The notes below the pieces were generated by a model. It was not told the origin of the DNA and did not search any database. It was given only the letters and a program-made list of their open reading frames with translations. Both the position numbers and the translations under genes were made by a program. A stretch of DNA of 44,956 nucleotides, taken from NCBI RefSeq assembly GCF_905480005.1, contig NZ_CAJQOO010000127.1, forward strand, positions 1 through 44,956, read 5' to 3'. This DNA is from an uncultured Maricaulis sp. (lineage in GTDB: Bacteria > Pseudomonadota > Alphaproteobacteria > Caulobacterales > Maricaulaceae). Below, in pieces: positions 41,813 through 44,956 of the stretch (the first letter of the stretch is position 1; every line of letters starts with the position of its first letter).

Positions 41813-42978
41813 GCGGGTGGGCTCCGGAAATAACCATCCAGGATGCGGGTATAGATCCGCGTCAGTGTCTCGATATCGCTGATCGCCACGCGCTCATCAA
41901 CCTGGTGCATTGTCGCGCCGACCAGGCCGAATTCGGCAACCGGGGCGTAGAGCTGGATGAAGCGGGCATCACTGGTGCCGCCGCCTGTGGTCAGGGCCGG
42001 GCGACGTCCGGTCTCGGCTTCCACACCGTCCTGCAACAGGGTGGTGAAAGGTCCGGCCGGAGTCAGGAAGGCTTCGCCGGTGACATGAATGTCGACATCG
42101 ATATGCCCATCGAAATTGAAGTCGACGAGGGTGGCTTCCTCGCGGATCCACTCGCTCAACGCATCGCCGGTATGGGCGATATTGAAGCGGATATTGAAAC
42201 GTGCCGAAGCGCTAGCGGGAATGACATTGGTGGTCGGATTGCCGACATCCACCGAGGTCACTTCCAGATTGGAGGGCTGAAAGGGCGAGACGCCGTCATC
42301 CAGCTTGCGCGCCAACAGGCGGCCGAGCAGGTCGAGCAGGGGCGGGATCGGGTTTTCCGCGCGCTCGGGATAGGCGACATGGCCCTGGCGACCGGTGACG
42401 GTCAGCGTGCAATTGAGCGAGCCGCGCCGGCCGGACTTGATCGTATCGCCCAGCGCGTTCGGATTGGTCGGCTCGCCGACGAGGCAATGATCGAATGTCT
42501 CGCCCTCTTCGGCGAGCGCCTTGAGGACAGCCTTGGTGCCATGGATGGCCGGGCCTTCCTCATCGCCGGTGATCAGGAAGGCGATTGAACCGTCGGGCTC
42601 GCCGGCCGTGTCCAGATAGCGGCGGACCGAGGCGACCATGGCGGCGATCGCGCCTTTCATGTCAGCGGCGCCGCGCCCCCACAAAAACCCGTCCTCGGCC
42701 GCTTCGGCGCCGAAGGGTGGTTTCTGCCAGTCATCCGCCGCGCCAGGCGGAACCACATCGGTATGGCCGGCAAACAGGAAGCAGGGCGATGCAGTGCCGC
42801 GCCGGGCATAAAGATTGTCGACCTCGCCGAACGGGTAGCGCCGGCAGGCAAAACCCAGTTGTTCCAGCGCCGCCTCCAGCACGCCAAGCGCCCCGGCATC
42901 GGCCGGGGTGATGGACGGGCGCCGGATCAGGGCCTGGGCCAATGGCAGCGGGTTGGTGAGATCGTCAGTCGTGCTCAT
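41809..42978 (-). CDS. dapE: Succinyl-diaminopimelate desuccinylase
   Basis: Hydrolyses N-succinyl-LL-diaminopimelate in lysine and cell-wall precursor synthesis. It is 389 residues. The M20 metallopeptidase residues are His72 and Asp74 in GHTDVVPPG, Asp106 in GAADMKGA, Glu140/141 in ITGDEEGPA, and a late TTGGGTSDARF segment. ATG 42978 is chosen for a typical N-terminus; ATG 43008 adds ten residues. With the fused aspartate kinase/DAP decarboxylase at 2251-4824 it indicates the succinylase pathway. Confidence 0.95.
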   Translation of the reverse strand: MSTTDDLTNPLPLAQALIRRPSITPADAGALGVLEAALEQLGFACRRYPFGEVDNLYARRGTASPCFLFAGHTDVVPPGAADDWQKPPFGAEAAEDGFLWGRGAADMKGAIAAMVASVRRYLDTAGEPDGSIAFLITGDEEGPAIHGTKAVLKALAEEGETFDHCLVGEPTNPNALGDTIKSGRRGSLNCTLTVTGRQGHVAYPERAENPIPPLLDLLGRLLARKLDDGVSPFQPSNLEVTSVDVGNPTTNVIPASASARFNIRFNIAHTGDALSEWIREEATLVDFNFDGHIDVDIHVTGEAFLTPAGPFTTLLQDGVEAETGRRPALTTGGGTSDARFIQLYAPVAEFGLVGATMHQVDERVAISDIETLTRIYTRILDGYFRSPPA

Positions 42979-43014
42979 AGGGCAAACATAGCCAGTTCGC
43001 GCCTCCAAGCCAGA

Positions 43015-43491
43015 TCAGGGACGCAGCGATTTTTCCATGGCGAAGCGTCTGAACGCGACGCCGCGGATCGCGACCTCTTCCTGTTCGGTGACCGCATAGC
43101 CCATGGCCGCGAATGCGGGCTGCGCCATCAGGCTGGCATGGACGTGCAGACGTGTCTGCCCGGTCCGGCGCGCTTCCTGCTCGATGGCATCATGCAGGGC
43201 CCGGAACACGCCCTTGCCCTGCCAGTCGGGCCGGATGTAGGCGAAATCGACATAGTCGGGCGCCTCGAGAGTCATGAAACCGACAAGCGTGCCAGCCTGT
43301 TCGGCGATCATGACCGTCTGGCTGGCGAGGCGCGTATCCCAGTCGGCACCCTTGCGGGGTTCCGGCACCCAGGCAGCCTGCTGTTCGGCCGTGTAACGGC
43401 TCGGCCCGTTGCGGACCGCGTCATGCATGACGTCGCCCAGACCAATATTGTCCGCGGCCTCGCCGCGACGAATCCGGATGGCTGTGTCCAT
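43015..43491 (-). CDS. GNAT family N-acetyltransferase
   Basis: A 158-residue protein of the GNAT fold. The acetyl-CoA-binding region is VDFAYIRPDWQGKGVFRALHDAIEQEARRTG (V/I-x-P-x-x-Q-G-K-G, about residues 85-115). It ends LMAQPAFAAMGYAVTEQEEVAIRGVAFRRFAM. The substrate is unknown. It lies 36 bases before dapE and 17 after the 113-residue gene, all on the minus strand, so it is probably in one operon. Confidence 0.87.
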   Translation of the reverse strand: MDTAIRIRRGEAADNIGLGDVMHDAVRNGPSRYTAEQQAAWVPEPRKGADWDTRLASQTVMIAEQAGTLVGFMTLEAPDYVDFAYIRPDWQGKGVFRALHDAIEQEARRTGQTRLHVHASLMAQPAFAAMGYAVTEQEEVAIRGVAFRRFAMEKSLRP

Positions 43492-43508
43492 GCTGATATC
43501 CGGCAGGC

Positions 43509-43850
43509 TTAGTGCGAGCGACCGTGGGTCTCGCGATAGCGCTCCATCGAGACCGAGATCTTGAAGGTCTCGCGATATTTCGGGGAGCCGACCGGACGCG
43601 GCGGCTTCTGCGAGGTCAGGGCCAGGATGCGTTCCAGCGTGTCGTGCGCGGCACCGGACTGGCCCGCCCCGATATAGGCGTGCAGCTCGACCAGCGCGTC
43701 GGACAGCGGGTCGCCGCCGCGGACGATGAAGTAGGGCTCGTCCGAGCCCATGCGGTGCAGGATGTCGAATTCGGACGGATTGTCAGCCGAGCCATATGGT
43801 GCGGCCGGATCCTTGGCGGCCGGCTTGTCCTTGGTCATGTCGTCGCTCAT
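43509..43850 (-). CDS. Small soluble protein of unknown function (113 aa)
   Basis: A 113-residue protein from ATG 43850, preceded by AAGGGG six bases upstream; ATG 43880 adds ten residues. The N-terminal 25 residues are charged and likely disordered (SDDMTKDKPAAKDPAAPYGSA). The core is NPSEFDILHRMGSDEPYFIVRGGDPLSDALVELHAYIG. It ends basic (SMERYRETHGRSH). I do not recognise the family. First gene of the leftward run ending in dapE and the membrane protein. Confidence 0.65.
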   Translation of the reverse strand: MSDDMTKDKPAAKDPAAPYGSADNPSEFDILHRMGSDEPYFIVRGGDPLSDALVELHAYIGAGQSGAAHDTLERILALTSQKPPRPVGSPKYRETFKISVSMERYRETHGRSH

Positions 43851-43976
43851 GGCGCGCCCCTTGATTGATGTTTGTGCCATGTGACCAGATTCGAGGGCAA
43901 AGCGGTAGCGGCGGATCAGCGCAGCGTTGCTGTCGGGGCGATGGCGATCCGGCGCGGCGCGCGCTAGACAGGGGGG

Positions 43977-44956
43977 ATGTCATCCATCGCCCCCAAGAAA
44001 ATCGCCATAATCGGTGCCGGCCCGTCCGGGCTGATCGCGGCCGAGCATCTCGCCACCATTGGTCACGCCGTCGAGGTCTTCGAACGCATGCCGACACCGG
44101 GGCGAAAATTCCTGATGGCCGGACGGGGCGGGCTCAACCTGACCCATTCCGAACCGCTGCCCGGTTTCCTTGGCCGCTATCGCGAGGCGGGCGACTGGCT
44201 GGGCCCGGTGATCGTGCAGCATGATCCCGCAGCATTGCGGTCCTGGGCCGACACTCTTGGCCAGGCGACTTTCATCGGTTCGTCGGGGCGGGTCTTCCCG
44301 GAAGCGATGAAGGCCTCGCCCCTGCTTCGTGCCTGGCGGGCCCGGTTGGAGGACTTGGATGTCGCCCTGCATCTTCGCCATGACTGGACCGGCTGGAATG
44401 AGGCCGGTGCGCTGACATTCGACACACCCGAAGGCCCCGGGACTATCGAGGCGGATGCCACGCTGCTCGCGCTTGGCGGGGCCAGCTGGCCACGTCTCGG
44501 CTCGGATGGCGGCTGGGCCGAACGCCTGGCTGAAAAAGGGGTGGAGACAGTGCCCTTCTCCGCCTCCAATTGCGGCGTGGAAATGGCCTGGAGCCCGATC
44601 ACGCAGGACCGTTTTGCCGGTGCCCCCCTCAAGTCAATTGCGCTGAGCCTGGGTGAGGAGCGTGTCGCGGGCGAGGCGATGATTGCGCGTTACGGCCTGG
44701 AAGGCGGGGCTGTCTATGCCTTGTCGGGCCCCATCCGTGAACACCTGGCGGCCGGCGAGGCGGTGACGCTTTCGCTCGATATCAAACCCCATCGCGATCA
44801 GGCCGATCTGGCGCAATGGCTGGGTCGTGCCCGCAAGGGGCAATCCCTGACCAATACGCTTCGAAAGGCCGGCCTGACACCGCAGGCCGTATCGGTCCTG
44901 CGCGATGCGGTTCCCGATTTGCCTCGCGATCCGGACGCCCTCGCCGCGCTGATCAA
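43977..44956 (+). CDS. NAD(P)/FAD-dependent oxidoreductase (HI0933/BaiN-like), 3' end outside window
   Basis: Open frame of 326 codons from ATG 43977 to the window edge. The N-terminus holds a Rossmann FAD site KKIAIIGAGPSGLIAAEHLA (GxGxxG), followed by GRKFLMAGRGGLNLTHSEPL, the signature of the HI0933-like flavoprotein family, in particular the TIGR03862-like group. ALGGASWPRLGSDGGWAERL and LEGGAVYALSGPIREHL follow. Function is unconfirmed for most members. GGGGGG lies directly before the ATG. It diverges from the 113-residue gene. Confidence 0.87.
   Translation, partial: MSSIAPKKIAIIGAGPSGLIAAEHLATIGHAVEVFERMPTPGRKFLMAGRGGLNLTHSEPLPGFLGRYREAGDWLGPVIVQHDPAALRSWADTLGQATFIGSSGRVFPEAMKASPLLRAWRARLEDLDVALHLRHDWTGWNEAGALTFDTPEGPGTIEADATLLALGGASWPRLGSDGGWAERLAEKGVETVPFSASNCGVEMAWSPITQDRFAGAPLKSIALSLGEERVAGEAMIARYGLEGGAVYALSGPIREHLAAGEAVTLSLDIKPHRDQADLAQWLGRARKGQSLTNTLRKAGLTPQAVSVLRDAVPDLPRDPDALAALI

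Noticed and set aside
1-44956. Search for CRISPR arrays, insertion sequences, phage genes, toxin-antitoxin or defence systems
   Set aside because: No regularly spaced repeats, transposase, integrase or paired small toxin genes were seen; nearly all sequence is accounted for by recognisable housekeeping or pilus genes.

Overview
This 45-kb, GC-rich, densely packed window is ordinary chromosomal DNA from an alphaproteobacterium. The Caulobacter-type cpa/tad pilus order, an alphaproteobacterial DnaX without the zinc cysteines, the small SRP RNA next to dnaX-ybaB-recR, and the rmuC-def-fmt-truA-dapE gene set point to the Caulobacterales/Maricaulales (Hyphomonadaceae-like) group. Maricaulis is my best guess, from protein style only. 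I see no insertion sequence, phage, CRISPR array, tRNA or rRNA, and no gene-free stretch longer than about 300 bases.

Layout. 1-10.2 kb: a truncated membrane-bound AraC-type regulator diverging from two tandem DUF2306-like membrane proteins; a fused aspartate kinase/diaminopimelate decarboxylase (lysine synthesis); AMP nucleosidase; a one-TM protein; a tyrosine phosphatase; and pabB-pabC (p-aminobenzoate for folate). 10.2-23 kb: a Flp/Tad pilus locus. Two TadE-like pseudopilins and a stand-alone secretin-N-domain protein run leftward. The Flp pilin, prepilin peptidase CpaA, CpaB, secretin CpaC, lipoprotein CpaD, CpaE and CpaF ATPases, TadB and TadC run rightward, followed by two unknown proteins and a convergent TPR lipoprotein (TadD-like). 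23-28 kb: M17 aminopeptidase, MarR regulator and NlpC/P60 hydrolase; then leftward genes for a membrane cytochrome c and NudC, and a 79-aa unknown. 27.9-31.6 kb: SRP RNA, dnaX, ybaB, recR and a YhhQ-type transporter. 31.6-34 kb: PQQ-type sugar dehydrogenase and CelD-type acetyltransferase. 34.2-43 kb: rmuC-def and fmt-truA, separated by an unrelated block (YcxB-like protein, glutathionyl-hydroquinone reductase, pirin, lipoprotein), then dapE on the opposite strand with a membrane protein, a GNAT enzyme and a small unknown. The window ends inside a flavoprotein.

How the parts connect. The fused lysine enzyme and DapE belong to one pathway (succinylase DAP route). The Tad genes form an almost complete secretion and assembly machine. 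The pilin sits between an AT-rich regulatory region and a strong terminator, which fits abundant separate pilin expression. Def and Fmt remove and add the N-formyl group of initiator methionine. Pirin and YqjG sit together downstream of a clear multi-half-site operator candidate, resembling the E. coli yqjG/yhaJ/yhaK neighbourhood. I found no clearly new system. The most interesting leads are regulatory: the leader regions of flp and cpaB, the pirin operator, the DPFL repeats in CpaE, and the split def/fmt cluster.
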